DNA of 64,000 nucleotides from Actinomycetes bacterium (GTDB taxonomy: Bacteria; Actinomycetota; Acidimicrobiia; Acidimicrobiales; RAAP-2): positions 62,001 through 126,000 of the forward strand of contig JAJYBR010000003.1 of NCBI GenBank assembly GCA_021778895.1, read 5' to 3'. Below, one piece after another: positions 1-8,731 of the stretch (its first letter is position 1; every line of letters starts with the position of its first letter). A program made the translations under genes and the position numbers. The notes under the pieces were generated by a model, which was not told where the DNA came from, made no database searches, and saw nothing but the letters and a program-made list of their open reading frames with translations.

Positions 1-1925
1 GCGAGGTCGTCATTCTGGACGAGAACGCCGAGGCCCGCGGGCACGACTACTTCTCGGTCGGGGTGTTCGAGATCAGCCTCGACGACCAGTGGCTCGCCCT
101 GGCCACCGACGTCGCGGGCGATGAGCTGCATCAGTTGTGCTTCCGTCCCCTGGCCGGCCAGGCGCCCGCCGACGAGACCATCGACGACGTCTTTTACGGC
201 GCCACCTGGTCGGGGGACTCGCGCACCTTCTTCTACACGCGCGTCGACGAGGCCATGCGCCCGCACCAGATCTGGCGCCACACCCTGGGGACACCCGCCA
301 GCGCTGACGTTCTGGTCTACGAGGAGTCCGACCCCCAGTTCACGGTCTCCATCGGGCGCTCGCGGGACCACGACGTGATCGTGATCGTCAGTTCGTCGTC
401 GACGAGCTCCGAGTCGCGCTGGTTGCCCGCCGACGACCCGACCGGGGACCTCCGCCTCGGCGAGCCGCGGCGCAGCGGCATCGAGTACGGCCTTGAGCAC
501 GCGGTCGACGCGTCCGGGCAGCGGTGGTGGCTGAAGCTCACCAATGAGGACGCCACGGACTTCCGCCTGCTGGTGGGACCCAGCGCGACCGGACCGTGGC
601 GCGAGCTCGTCGGACACCGTCCCGGAACCCGCCTCGACGGCGTCGAGGCCTTCGCCCGCCATCTGGTTCTGGCCGAGCGGCTCGAGGGCTCCTCGGCCGT
701 CCGCGTCATCCCGCTGCCCGCCGAGGACCCGTGGGGCGGCGACCTGCTGGCCCGCTCGTGGCTGGTCGAGGGGCCCGAGCAGCCCAGCACCGTGGGCGTG
801 GGCGCCAACCCCAACTACGAGACGTCGTCGCTGCGCATCGGCCTAACCTCCCTGGTCACGCCGTACCTCGTGGCCGACGTCGACCTCGCCAGCGGCGAGA
901 TGGTCGTGCGCAAGCAGCAGCGGGTGCGGGGCGGCTATGACGCAGCGGCCTACGCCACGGGGCGCCTGTGGGTGACGGCCAGCGACGGCCAGCGCATCCC
1001 GGTCTCGTGGGTCGCGCGGCGCGACCTGCTTGAGGAGCGCGACGGGCAGATGGCTCCCCGGGCCGCCGCACCGCTCCTGCTCTACGGCTACGGCAGCTAC
1101 GAGATCTCCATCGACCCGACGTTCTCCTCGATTCGCCTCTCCCTGCTGGATCGCGGCATCGTCTTCGCCATCGCCCACATCCGCGGCGGCGGCGAGATGG
1201 GCCGCACCTGGTACGAGATGGGCCGCCTGGCCCAGAAGCCCACGACCTTCAGCGACTTCGTCGCGGTCGCCCGCCACCTGGTGGCGACCGGGTGGACCTC
1301 GCCGGAGCAGATGGCTGCGCGGGGTGGCTCGGCCGGTGGACTGCTCATGGGCGCGGTGATGAACCTCGCGCCGAGTCTGTGGCGCGCCGTCGTGGCCGAG
1401 GTGCCCTTCGTCGACGTCATGACGACGATGCTCGATCCGACCCTCCCCCTGACCATCGGCGAGTGGGAGGAGTGGGGCGACCCCGACGCCGACCCGCTGG
1501 CCTACCGCACGATTCGCTCGTACTCGCCCTACGACAACCTGCGCGCGACCGAGGCCGATGGCTCGGTGCGGCGCTACCCGCGCCTGCTGGCCACCGCCGG
1601 GCTCAACGACTCCCGCGTGGGCTACTGGGAGCCCGCCAAGTGGATCCAGGCGCTGCGCGCGGCCAACCCGGACAACGAGGCCTACCTCAAGACGGAGCTC
1701 GGTGCCGGGCACGGCGGACCGTCGGGACGCTACGACGCGTGGCGCGACGAGGCACTGGTCCTCGCCTTCGTCATCGACTCGATCGCGCCGGCTGCCGCCG
1801 ACCTCGGCGACTCAGTGGCCCGTGACGACGAGCGTCACGATGACGACCAGCACGGCGGCGACGGTCACGATGACGGCGACCCGGCGGCGCCGCGGATGGT
1901 GGCGGGGCCAGCGAACCCGGTGTGA
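1..1925 (+). CDS. ptrB: Oligopeptidase B (S9 prolyl oligopeptidase family), 5'-truncated by window edge
   Basis: Serine peptidase that cleaves short peptides after basic residues, probably cytosolic. The reading frame is open from base 3, upstream of the first GTG (63), and encodes LDENAEARGHDYFSVG, typical of the PtrB propeller, so the gene begins outside the window. The C-terminal alpha/beta-hydrolase domain shows the nucleophile motif RGGSAGGLLMGAV (bases 1320-1360), the following VVAEVPFVDVMTTM segment, and the catalytic His in ELGAGHGGPSGRYDAW. The last 35-40 residues are an unusual His/Asp-rich tail that overlaps the opposite-strand gene ending at 1812. The family is clear; the tail may be non-conserved read-through beyond the normal C-terminus. 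Confidence 0.93.
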   Translation, partial: EVVILDENAEARGHDYFSVGVFEISLDDQWLALATDVAGDELHQLCFRPLAGQAPADETIDDVFYGATWSGDSRTFFYTRVDEAMRPHQIWRHTLGTPASADVLVYEESDPQFTVSIGRSRDHDVIVIVSSSSTSSESRWLPADDPTGDLRLGEPRRSGIEYGLEHAVDASGQRWWLKLTNEDATDFRLLVGPSATGPWRELVGHRPGTRLDGVEAFARHLVLAERLEGSSAVRVIPLPAEDPWGGDLLARSWLVEGPEQPSTVGVGANPNYETSSLRIGLTSLVTPYLVADVDLASGEMVVRKQQRVRGGYDAAAYATGRLWVTASDGQRIPVSWVARRDLLEERDGQMAPRAAAPLLLYGYGSYEISIDPTFSSIRLSLLDRGIVFAIAHIRGGGEMGRTWYEMGRLAQKPTTFSDFVAVARHLVATGWTSPEQMAARGGSAGGLLMGAVMNLAPSLWRAVVAEVPFVDVMTTMLDPTLPLTIGEWEEWGDPDADPLAYRTIRSYSPYDNLRATEADGSVRRYPRLLATAGLNDSRVGYWEPAKWIQALRAANPDNEAYLKTELGAGHGGPSGRYDAWRDEALVLAFVIDSIAPAAADLGDSVARDDERHDDDQHGGDGHDDGDPAAPRMVAGPANPV

Positions 1926-2240
1926 GCGCCGGCCGGCGAGGCTGAGCGCCCGCTGCACGTCGCGCGTCCGCGGGGCCGTGGGCGCCTCGGTCGCCTCGGG
2001 CTCGCCGAAGACATGGGTTGGATCGACGTGCAGTTGCGGGCGTGAGGGCGGCGTGTGCTCCTCGGGCTGGACCCCGCTCGTGACGTGCACGCTGCGCACG
2101 GGTCCGGTATCGCTCAAGGGATGCGCGTGGCGCGCCGCCCGGTCCCACTGCGCTCGCGCACGGTGCGCGCGGGCCCGCAGGAGAAGGAGGGCGACCACCA
2201 CCGCGACGATCACGACCACTGCGAGAATCGACTTGGCCAC
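1812..2240 (-). CDS. Hypothetical small protein with N- and C-terminal membrane segments
   Basis: 142 residues of unknown family. A GTG start at 2240 is preceded by GGAGGA four bases upstream. Residues 4-22 ([18 protein letters not shown]) form one strongly hydrophobic helix; a soluble Pro/His/Arg-rich middle follows, then a basic stretch (RRRR) and a second hydrophobic helix reaching the C-terminus (VAVIVTVAAVLVVIVTLVV). It lies 38 bp downstream of the flavin reductase on the same strand and overlaps the 3' end of ptrB by 114 bp in convergent orientation. The ribosome site and two membrane helices make it credible, but no homologue is recognised. Confidence 0.6.
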   Translation of the reverse strand: MAKSILAVVVIVAVVVALLLLRARAHRARAQWDRAARHAHPLSDTGPVRSVHVTSGVQPEEHTPPSRPQLHVDPTHVFGEPEATEAPTAPRTRDVQRALSLAGRRSHRVRWPRHHPRRRRVAVIVTVAAVLVVIVTLVVTGH

Positions 2241-2278
2241 CGCGTCCTCCGCTCGCCTTCGAGCGTAGTGAGCCTGGG

Positions 2279-2752
2279 CTAGCCGGTGAAGCCTCCGTAG
2301 CGCCCGCCCAGGTAGACCAGCGGACGGCCCTCGCCCGCCCAGGCGTGGTTGACCTCCACGACGGCGACCTCGTGGTCGCCCAGCTGATGGACGCTCGCGA
2401 TAGTGCCCTCGAGGTGGGCGATGGCACCCCCCAGCAGGGGCGACCCCCCGGGCCCCGGGGCCCACTCGACACCCGCGAACCGGTCGATCCCCCGCTGCGC
2501 GAACCGCCGGGCCAGGTCCTCCTGGCCGTCGGCCAGCACCGAGATGCCCACGACGCCCCGCGCGCGGATGTGGGGCCACGTGGTCGAGTCGACCGCGGCC
2601 GAGAACGACACCAGCCGGGGCTCCAGGGACAGCGAGCCGAAGGTCTGGCAGGTGAAGCCGACGGGCGCCGCGCCGGTGGCCGCGGTGACGACCACCACCC
2701 CGGTAGCGAAGCGGCCGACCACGGCCTTGTAGCTCGCGATGTCCTGGGACAC
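2279..2752 (-). CDS. Flavin reductase family protein (HpaC/DIM6-like)
   Basis: 157-residue FMN-binding split-barrel protein that reduces free flavin with NAD(P)H, usually to supply FMNH2 to a two-component monooxygenase. Family features are the N-terminal RFATGVVVVTA strand, GFTCQTFGSLSLEPRLVSF (flavin-binding region), the helix around ISVLADGQEDLARRF, and the C-terminal PLVYLGGRYG. Length is normal. The GTG start at 2752 lies 7 nt from a TAGGGT box, suggesting a leaderless transcript. No partner monooxygenase is adjacent, so the physiological acceptor is unknown. Confidence 0.88.
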   Translation of the reverse strand: MSQDIASYKAVVGRFATGVVVVTAATGAAPVGFTCQTFGSLSLEPRLVSFSAAVDSTTWPHIRARGVVGISVLADGQEDLARRFAQRGIDRFAGVEWAPGPGGSPLLGGAIAHLEGTIASVHQLGDHEVAVVEVNHAWAGEGRPLVYLGGRYGGFTG

Positions 2753-2759
2753 GGACGCG

Positions 2760-2765
2760 ACCCTA
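2760..2765 (-). promoter_or_regulatory. -10 box TAGGGT, leaderless start of flavin reductase gene
   Basis: On the minus strand TAGGGT is followed by 7 nt and then the GTG at 2752, the spacing expected if transcription starts at the start codon. Confidence 0.5.
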
Positions 2766-2770
2766 TCGCC

Positions 2771-3643
2771 CTAGGCCCGCAAGCGGATCTGGCCGCGCCA
2801 GACCTCGACGAGTCCGTCGTGCTCGAGGGCCGCGAGCGCCGTCTCGAAGCGACCATCGAGCGTGCCCACCCGCGCGCGCAGGGCGCGCCGGCTCTGCGGG
2901 CCGTCGCGCAGCGCGCGCACCACGGCCCCGCGCATCTCGCGGCTCGATCCGGCGAAGGGTGGCTGGGCCTGCGTCACACCGGCACTGCCGCGCGCGGGGT
3001 CCGATCCGCCCTCGCGCCGCCAGCGGCACGCCGTGCGCACCGGGCACTCCTCACAGTGTGGCCGCGGGCGGCAGAACTGCGCCCCGAGGTCGAGCAGCGA
3101 CTGGTTGACGGGGGCGCTCGCGACGCCGGCGACGAGGCGGTCGGCGAGTGCCTGGGCCTCGGCGGGCATCAGGCGGGCGTTGGCCACGGCGCGCGCCAGC
3201 ACGCGGCCCGCGTTGGTGTCCACGACCCCGACGGCACGACCGAACGCGAAGCTCGCGACGGCGCGAGCGCTGTAGGGGCCGAGCCCGGGCAGGGCCACGA
3301 GCGCGTCGAGCGTCGAGGGAACCCGTCCGCCGTGGTGGTCCTCGATGGCCCGGGCAGCGCGGTGCAGCGACTGCGCTCGGCGGTTGAATCCCAGCCCGAC
3401 CCACTGCGCGACCACCTCCGACTGGGTCGCTGCGGCACAGGTCGCGGGCGTCGGAAAGTGCTCCAGGAACGGCCCCCAGCGCCGGATCACGCGCCCCGTC
3501 GAGGTCTGCTGGAGCATCACTTCGGCCACCAGAACCGACCACGGATCGCGGCAGCCGATCCACGGCAGGTCGCGGGCCAAGGAGCGGCGCGCCGCGCGCA
3601 GCGCGGCGCGCAGCGCAGCGACCTCAGGTCCAGGCGTCGTCAC
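2771..3643 (-). CDS. mutY: A/G-specific adenine glycosylase (MutY)
   Basis: Base-excision repair glycosylase removing adenine paired with 8-oxoguanine. 290 residues: HhH-GPD fold with EVMLQQTSTGRV (catalytic Glu, residues about 41-52), the helix-hairpin-helix LPGLGPYSARAV, and VVDTNAGRVLAR carrying the catalytic Asp. An iron-sulfur loop follows, then a winged-helix-like tail. The cysteine spacing is C-X5-C-X2-C-X5-C rather than the usual C-X6-C-X2-C-X5-C. There is no C-terminal NUDIX-like 8-oxoG recognition domain, as in many short actinobacterial forms. It overlaps the upstream MaoC gene by 20 bp, suggesting co-transcription. Confidence 0.9.
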   Translation of the reverse strand: MTTPGPEVAALRAALRAARRSLARDLPWIGCRDPWSVLVAEVMLQQTSTGRVIRRWGPFLEHFPTPATCAAATQSEVVAQWVGLGFNRRAQSLHRAARAIEDHHGGRVPSTLDALVALPGLGPYSARAVASFAFGRAVGVVDTNAGRVLARAVANARLMPAEAQALADRLVAGVASAPVNQSLLDLGAQFCRPRPHCEECPVRTACRWRREGGSDPARGSAGVTQAQPPFAGSSREMRGAVVRALRDGPQSRRALRARVGTLDGRFETALAALEHDGLVEVWRGQIRLRA

Positions 3644-4136
3644 CGTAGGGGCGCTGGCGCGCGGGTGCCGCGTCGCGGCGCCAGACCATCACGCGTCGCC
3701 GGAAGTAGCACACTTCGCGTCCGTCCTGGTTGAACCCCTTGGTCTCCACGCGCACCACGCCCCGGTCGGGCTTCGACGATGAGGGCGTCGCCTCCAACAC
3801 GCGGGTCTCGGCGTAGATCGTGTCGCCGTGGAAGGTCGGGTACCGGTGGACCAGCTGCTCGACCTCCAGGTTGGCGATGGCCGCACCGGACACGTCCGGC
3901 ACGCTCATGCCGAGCACCAGCGAGTAGACGAGGTTGCCCACCACCACGTTGCGGCCCTGGACGCTCTCGTGCTCGGCGAACCACGCGTTGGTGTGCAGCG
4001 GGTGGTGGTTCATCGTGATCATGCAGAACAGGTGGTCGTCGGCCTCCGTGATCGTCTTTCCCGGCCAGTGGCGGTAGACGTCCCCCGGGACGAAGTCCTC
4101 CAAGTAGCGCCCGAAGGGCCTCTCGTAGATCGTCAT
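3624..4136 (-). CDS. mch: MaoC-like hydratase, probable mesaconyl-CoA (beta-methylmalyl-CoA) hydratase
   Basis: 170-residue single hot-dog protein of the MaoC/R-hydratase family. The hydratase segment TEADDHLFCMITMNHHPLH contains the Asp/His pair used to add water across an enoyl-CoA double bond; FHGDTIYAETRV is the second conserved strand. ATG 4136 was chosen because the family-like sequence begins at MTIYERPF; longer in-frame extensions are Arg-rich and atypical. With the mcd-like gene at 4640 and the lyase at 8772 it fits mesaconyl-CoA hydration in the ethylmalonyl-CoA pathway. The classical proteobacterial Mch is about twice as long; shorter MaoC proteins occupy this role in actinobacterial clusters (recalled, not checked). 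Confidence 0.75.
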   Translation of the reverse strand: MTIYERPFGRYLEDFVPGDVYRHWPGKTITEADDHLFCMITMNHHPLHTNAWFAEHESVQGRNVVVGNLVYSLVLGMSVPDVSGAAIANLEVEQLVHRYPTFHGDTIYAETRVLEATPSSSKPDRGVVRVETKGFNQDGREVCYFRRRVMVWRRDAAPARQRPYGDDAWT

Positions 4137-4158
4137 CGACCCATTGTGCCCGACCGCG

Positions 4159-4587
4159 TCACTCCGCGGGAGCCGGACGCGTCGTGAACGACGAGATCGC
4201 ACCGGGCAGAGACTCGCCGTCGATCACCAGACGCCACGAGTAGCGCGACGCCGGCGCGAGCGGAATGGGCCCGAAGTTGACGGCGATGGGCACGTCGACG
4301 GGCGTCCCGGCCGGGACGCCGAGGGGCTCGGCGGCGTTGAAGTCGCCCCGGACCTCGATGGGCTGGACCCCTTCGGGCGTCTCGAAGCGCACGGGCTGGC
4401 CGTCCGCATCCTCCAAGAAGAGCTCCCAGTGGTGCTCGACGTGGAACTCGGGAACATCGACCGAGACCTTGATCACCACCGCCGAGGGCACCGGCTCGGG
4501 ACCGGTCACCGACCATCCCCCACCGAGGATGTAGAGCTTGCCATCGGCCACTTGCGCCGAGTCCGCCAGAAGCATCGTCACCTGCAC
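4159..4587 (-). CDS. Conserved hypothetical protein, DUF6941-like
   Basis: 142 residues with the recognisable N-terminus LLADSAQVADGKLYILGGGW found in a widespread actinobacterial family of unknown function. The remainder is beta-rich (VSVDVPEFHVEHHWELFLED; VPIAVNFGPIPLAPASRY), reminiscent of a small beta-sandwich. There is no signal peptide or membrane segment. GTG 4587 lies 6 nt from TAGGCT, so the mRNA is probably leaderless. It is transcribed divergently from mcd and 22 bp upstream of mch. Function unknown. Confidence 0.8.
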   Translation of the reverse strand: MQVTMLLADSAQVADGKLYILGGGWSVTGPEPVPSAVVIKVSVDVPEFHVEHHWELFLEDADGQPVRFETPEGVQPIEVRGDFNAAEPLGVPAGTPVDVPIAVNFGPIPLAPASRYSWRLVIDGESLPGAISSFTTRPAPAE

Positions 4588-4593
4588 GCCGTC

Positions 4594-4633
4594 AGCCTAT
4601 CGAGGCGGTGGTCGCCCTCCGGTCGGCTAGTTT
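4594..4633. promoter_or_regulatory. Divergent leaderless promoters for DUF6941 gene (-) and mcd (+)
   Basis: Minus strand: TAGGCT (4599-4594), then 6 nt to GTG 4587. Plus strand: TAGTTT (4628-4633), then 6 nt to ATG 4640. Both have the same box-to-start spacing, leaving no room for a Shine-Dalgarno site. Confidence 0.55.
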
Positions 4634-4639
4634 TCCACC

Positions 4640-6214
4640 ATGACGCCCGGACTCCCCCTGGACTTGTCCCGCCTGCTCGACCACGCCGACAGCGTCGTCG
4701 CCAGTGGCGTGGACGCCCTACGCGCCCACGGCGGGCCCGACGCCGACCAGAGCCTCGCCTACGACGTGGCCCACGCTGCGAGCGGTCTGGCGACCGCCCG
4801 GGCGAGCCTCAGCTTCGCCGAGTACGGGGACACCGAGCGCGCGCTGGTCCAGGCATTCGCCGGCCTCGCCCTGGCCGACCTGCACCAGCGCGTGCTGGGA
4901 CGAGAGTCCCGTTGGGGAGTGACCGATGGGTGGTTCGCGCCTCTGCAGGACTTCGTGGCCGAGCAGCGCGACCCCGCGGTGCTGGCGTCCCTGGCCGAGG
5001 CTCCCGACCTGCGGCACCTCGACGAGGACTTCGCACTCGTCCAAGACGTGTTCCGTCGCTTCGCCGACGAGCAGGTGCGGCCGCACGCCGAGCACGTCCA
5101 TCGCACCAACGGAGACATCCCCGAGAGCGTGATCTCGGGGCTGCGCGAGCTGGGCGGATTCGGGCTCTCGGTCCCCGTGCGCTACGGCGGCGACGCGACC
5201 GGCGACGAGCACGAGTACGTGGCCATGGTGGTGGCCACCGAGGAGCTCTCGCGCGCCTCGCTGGGCATCGGGGGCTCCCTGATCACCCGGCCCGAGATCC
5301 TGACCCGTGCCCTGCTGGCCGGAGGGACCGAGGACCAGAAGGCCCAGTGGCTCCCGCGGATCGCAACCGCGGACGTCCTGGCGGCCATTGCCGTCACCGA
5401 GCCCGACTACGGCAGCGACGTCGCCCACCTCACCACCGCCGCGACGCGCGTACCCGGCGGCTGGGTGCTGAACGGCGTCAAGACGTGGTGCACCTTCGCC
5501 GCGCGAGCCACGGTCCTCGTGGTCCTGGCGCGCACCGACCCCGACCGGTCGCGCGCGCACCGCGGTCTCACCCTGTTTCTCTTGGAGAAAGAGCCCGCCG
5601 ACGGGCACGGCTTCCTCCTGGAGCAGTCGGGCACGGCCGGGCGCCTGGAGGGCCGCCCGATCGACACCCTGGGATACCGCGGGATGCACTCCTACGAGGT
5701 GAGCATCACGGACTGGTTCGTGCCCGACTCCCACGTCGTGGGCGGCGAGGCGGGCGTGGGCCAGGGCTTCTACTACCAGATGGCCGGCTTCGAGAACGGG
5801 CGCATCCAGACCGCGGCCCGGGCGCTGGGAGTAATGCAGGCCGCCTACGAGGCGGCTCTGTCCTACGCGCGCCAGCGCTCCGTGTTCGGCACGCCGATCA
5901 TCGACTACGAGCTGACCCGCGTCAAGCTGGGCACGATGGCGGCGATCATCCAGTGCTCGCGGCAGTTCGCCTTGACCGTCGCCCGGCGCATGACCACCGG
6001 CGAGGGCTCGATGGAGGCCTCGATGGCCAAGGCGTACGTCTGCCGGGCAGCCGAGTGGATCACCCGCGAAGCCATGCAGATCCACGGCGGCATGGGCTAC
6101 GCCGAGGAGTTCCCGGTCAGTCGGTACTTCGTCGACGCACGCGTCCTGTCCATCTTCGAAGGGGCCGACGAGACGCTGTGCCTCAAGGTCATCAGCCGCG
6201 GGCTGGCGAGTTGA
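4640..6214 (+). CDS. mcd: Acyl-CoA dehydrogenase with N-terminal extension, probable (2S)-methylsuccinyl-CoA dehydrogenase
   Basis: 524 residues, about 140 longer than ordinary acyl-CoA dehydrogenases; an extra helical N-terminal domain of roughly 130 residues is the feature that marks methylsuccinyl-CoA dehydrogenases. The core shows AIAVTEPDYGSDVAHLTTAA (flavin/substrate motif), MQIHGGMGYAEEFPVSRYF and the catalytic Glu in SIFEGADET. Expected reaction: FAD-dependent oxidation of methylsuccinyl-CoA to mesaconyl-CoA, electrons passing to ETF. The neighbouring MaoC hydratase and CoA lyase provide the following two steps of the ethylmalonyl-CoA pathway. Ccr and Ecm are not in the window, so the specific substrate is an inference. 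Confidence 0.8.
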   Translation: MTPGLPLDLSRLLDHADSVVASGVDALRAHGGPDADQSLAYDVAHAASGLATARASLSFAEYGDTERALVQAFAGLALADLHQRVLGRESRWGVTDGWFAPLQDFVAEQRDPAVLASLAEAPDLRHLDEDFALVQDVFRRFADEQVRPHAEHVHRTNGDIPESVISGLRELGGFGLSVPVRYGGDATGDEHEYVAMVVATEELSRASLGIGGSLITRPEILTRALLAGGTEDQKAQWLPRIATADVLAAIAVTEPDYGSDVAHLTTAATRVPGGWVLNGVKTWCTFAARATVLVVLARTDPDRSRAHRGLTLFLLEKEPADGHGFLLEQSGTAGRLEGRPIDTLGYRGMHSYEVSITDWFVPDSHVVGGEAGVGQGFYYQMAGFENGRIQTAARALGVMQAAYEAALSYARQRSVFGTPIIDYELTRVKLGTMAAIIQCSRQFALTVARRMTTGEGSMEASMAKAYVCRAAEWITREAMQIHGGMGYAEEFPVSRYFVDARVLSIFEGADETLCLKVISRGLAS

Positions 6215-6221
6215 CCGCCCG

Positions 6222-7517
6222 ATGCGCGCGCCGCGTGAGCGCGCGGCCATGAGCGCGCCGTCGGGATCCGCGGGCTCGGCGACGACCGTGCGGCCGAGGC
6301 GGCTGCTCGCCGTGACGTCGTTCGCACACTTCATGAACGACGGCATGATCTTCTTCCTCCCGGTCGTCTCGGACCTGCTCGTCGTGGGCCACCACGACTC
6401 GACCGCCACCGTCACGGCGATGCTCACCGTCTTCTACCTGTGCTCGGCCGGCGTGGGCGTCCTGGTGGGTCTGCTCGCGGACCGCGTCGGCCGGCGCGGA
6501 CCGCTCATCGCCCTCGGCATCGCGACGCTCGGCGTCAGCATGTTCGGCTTCGACGCCGCTCTCACGGCGTCGGGTGCGGCGAGCACCGCCCTGGCGATCG
6601 CGGCCGCCGTCGTGGCCGGCGTGGGCAGCTCCGTCTACCACCCCTTGGGCGGCTCGATCGTGCAGCTCTCCTTCGGCGACGGGGCGCGCGGCAAGGCTCT
6701 CGGCGTCAACGGCGCCTTCGGCAGCCTGGGCCGAGCGCTCTACCCCGCCCTCTTCTTCGTCATCGCCGGTCTCGGTCTCTCCAAGGCCGACACCGCACTG
6801 GTGGCCGGCACGGTCGCCCTGGTGGCGGCCGCGGTCATCGCCGCCGGGCTGGTGAGCGGTGGCGCGGACGGGCCGCGCCGGGGCACCCGCGCCGGGGCCA
6901 CCCCGAGGGTCCCCTTGCGCTCGTTGCTGACCCGCAGCGTCGTCGCGCTGATGGGCATCTCCCTGGTGCGCTCGCTGGCCTTCATCGGCGTCGTCTCGTG
7001 GATCCCCATCTACTTGACGTCGAACCGGCACGCCGGAGTCTCGACGATGCTGGGCGTGATCGTGACCATCATGTACGCCGGAGGCGTCGTGGGCCAGCTG
7101 GTCTTCGGCCTGCTGGCCGATCGCTTCGACAAGCGGGCCGTGCTCGCCCTGGACAGCCTGGGCTCGGCCGGCGGCATCGCGTGGTTCTTGACGACCTCGG
7201 GACATGGCGTGGCCGCCACCGCCAGCCTGTGCGCGTTCGGGCTCTTCACCTTCAGCGGTTTTCCCCTGCTCCTCTCCCTGGTCAGCGACTACGTCCCCCG
7301 CTCGGCCTCGGCCACGGGCAACGCGCTGGTGTGGGGTGTGGGTGCGACCGGCGGCCAGGCCCTCGGCCCCCTGGTCGTCAGTGTGCTCATGGGAGGGCAG
7401 GTCCACCACCTCGGTGGGGCCTTCGGCGCCATGGCCGCCCTCATCGCGCTGACGGTGCTGGCCACGCCGTTGCTCGGTCGCGCGACCCGATCGAACCCGG
7501 TCCAGCTCTTCGGCTAG
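6222..7517 (+). CDS. MFS transporter, fosmidomycin-resistance (Fsr)-like
   Basis: About 431 residues with twelve predicted membrane helices in two six-helix halves separated by a basic loop (GPRRGTRAG). The first helix contains SFAHFMNDGMIFFLP, and helix 4-5 contains GVGSSVYHPLGGSIVQ, both resembling the Fsr branch of the major facilitator superfamily. The A-loop motif GLLADRVGRRGPL is present and repeated as GLLADRFDKRAVL in the second half. The start could be ATG 6222 or ATG 6249; neither has a strong ribosome site. It follows mcd by 7 bp. Substrate unknown; a role in exporting an organic acid from the neighbouring pathway is only speculation. Confidence 0.82.
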   Translation: MRAPRERAAMSAPSGSAGSATTVRPRRLLAVTSFAHFMNDGMIFFLPVVSDLLVVGHHDSTATVTAMLTVFYLCSAGVGVLVGLLADRVGRRGPLIALGIATLGVSMFGFDAALTASGAASTALAIAAAVVAGVGSSVYHPLGGSIVQLSFGDGARGKALGVNGAFGSLGRALYPALFFVIAGLGLSKADTALVAGTVALVAAAVIAAGLVSGGADGPRRGTRAGATPRVPLRSLLTRSVVALMGISLVRSLAFIGVVSWIPIYLTSNRHAGVSTMLGVIVTIMYAGGVVGQLVFGLLADRFDKRAVLALDSLGSAGGIAWFLTTSGHGVAATASLCAFGLFTFSGFPLLLSLVSDYVPRSASATGNALVWGVGATGGQALGPLVVSVLMGGQVHHLGGAFGAMAALIALTVLATPLLGRATRSNPVQLFG

Positions 7518-8725
7518 CCGCCCGCGACTCCGGACTCGTCGTCGATCGTGAAGGGCCGGTGCACCGCCCCCAGGGTGAGGCCGGCCGAGTGCCGGTCGAT
7601 CCGCTCGCCGCGAGCCCGTTGCGCGCGCATGGCCGCGCGCTCCCAGCGCTCCTCGACCCGTCCCCAGCGCCACAGGGCGAGCGCCACGGCCCACACCAGC
7701 ACGAACATCCCGACGATCACGAACCCCGCCGTGTTGATGTTGAACGCGCGCACGAGGCTCCACAGCCCGCCGTGGAGCCCCAGCTCGCCGGCCATCACCT
7801 GGGCCAGCTCGAGGGTTCCCACGTAGAGCGCGACGAGCACGCTCAGGCTGGTGATCGTGATGTTGTAGTACACCTTGCGCACCGGGCGCGAGAAGGCCCA
7901 CCCGTAGGCGAAGTTCATGAAGGACCCGTCGATCGTGTCGAGCAGGCTCATCCCCGCTGCGAACAGCAGCGGCAGGCTGAGGATCGCCCAGAACGGGAGG
8001 CCCGCGGCGACCGACGTCCCCGCGAGCACCAGGAACGCGATCTCGGTCGCGGTGTCGAACCCGAGTCCGAAGAGCACACCGATCGGGTACATCTTCCAGG
8101 GCTGGTCCACGGAGCGGGCCAGCGATCCGAAGAACCGCATCATGAAGCCCCGCGCGTTCAAGTGCTTGTCGAGCTCGGAGTCGTCGAAGCGCCCCTGGCG
8201 CATCTGCGAGAAGAGCTTGACGATGCCCGCCAGCACGATGATGTTCAAGATGGCGATCAGGTACAAGAACCCGCCCGACACGATCGTGCCGATCAGCCCT
8301 CCGAAGTGGTGCAGGGGCGACGAGGTGTTGCGCACCTGGGCGCCCAGCGCCCGGGCGCCCAGACCCAGCAGGACCGTCAGGGCCAGCACCACGCTCGAGT
8401 GGCCCAGCGAGAAGAAGAAGCCCACCGACATGGGGCGCCGCCCCTCGCTCATGAACTTGCGCGTCGTGTTGTCGATGGCGGCGATGTGGTCGGCGTCGAA
8501 GGCGTGGCGCAAGCCGAGGGTGTAGGCCAGCACGCCCGTGCCCAGGCCCAGCTCCTGGGGCGACCGCAGCCCGTAGTGGCGCGAGGCGGCGATCACCAGG
8601 AGCGTCCAGCCCGCCACGTGCAGCAGGACCACGATGCCGCTCATGGCACCGACCCGCCGCCACTCCGCCGGCGCCAGCGCCGCTCGGACGCGAGCGCGCC
8701 GCGAGACCGTCCCCGTGGTCGTCAC
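7514..8725 (-). CDS. nicT: Nickel/cobalt permease, NiCoT (HoxN/NixA/NicT) family
   Basis: 403-residue integral membrane protein for high-affinity Ni2+/Co2+ uptake. The NiCoT signature RHAFDADHIAAIDNTTR is intact, with FSLGHSSVV, LGFDTATEI and GMSLLDTIDGSFMN, the other three family motifs. The C-terminal 60 residues are basic and cytoplasmic. GTG 8725 sits 6 nt from TAGCCT, and an AT-rich palindrome lies directly upstream of that box, suggesting metal-responsive control. Nickel versus cobalt preference cannot be decided from sequence. No nickel enzyme is present here. The 3' end overlaps the convergent MFS gene by 4 bp. Confidence 0.93.
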   Translation of the reverse strand: MTTTGTVSRRARVRAALAPAEWRRVGAMSGIVVLLHVAGWTLLVIAASRHYGLRSPQELGLGTGVLAYTLGLRHAFDADHIAAIDNTTRKFMSEGRRPMSVGFFFSLGHSSVVLALTVLLGLGARALGAQVRNTSSPLHHFGGLIGTIVSGGFLYLIAILNIIVLAGIVKLFSQMRQGRFDDSELDKHLNARGFMMRFFGSLARSVDQPWKMYPIGVLFGLGFDTATEIAFLVLAGTSVAAGLPFWAILSLPLLFAAGMSLLDTIDGSFMNFAYGWAFSRPVRKVYYNITITSLSVLVALYVGTLELAQVMAGELGLHGGLWSLVRAFNINTAGFVIVGMFVLVWAVALALWRWGRVEERWERAAMRAQRARGERIDRHSAGLTLGAVHRPFTIDDESGVAGG

Positions 8726-8731
8726 GCCGTC

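Noticed and set aside
4718..6427. Long open frames opposite real genes (for example on the minus strand of mcd)
   Set aside because: They are by-products of high GC at third codon positions, lack motifs, and overlap strongly supported genes.
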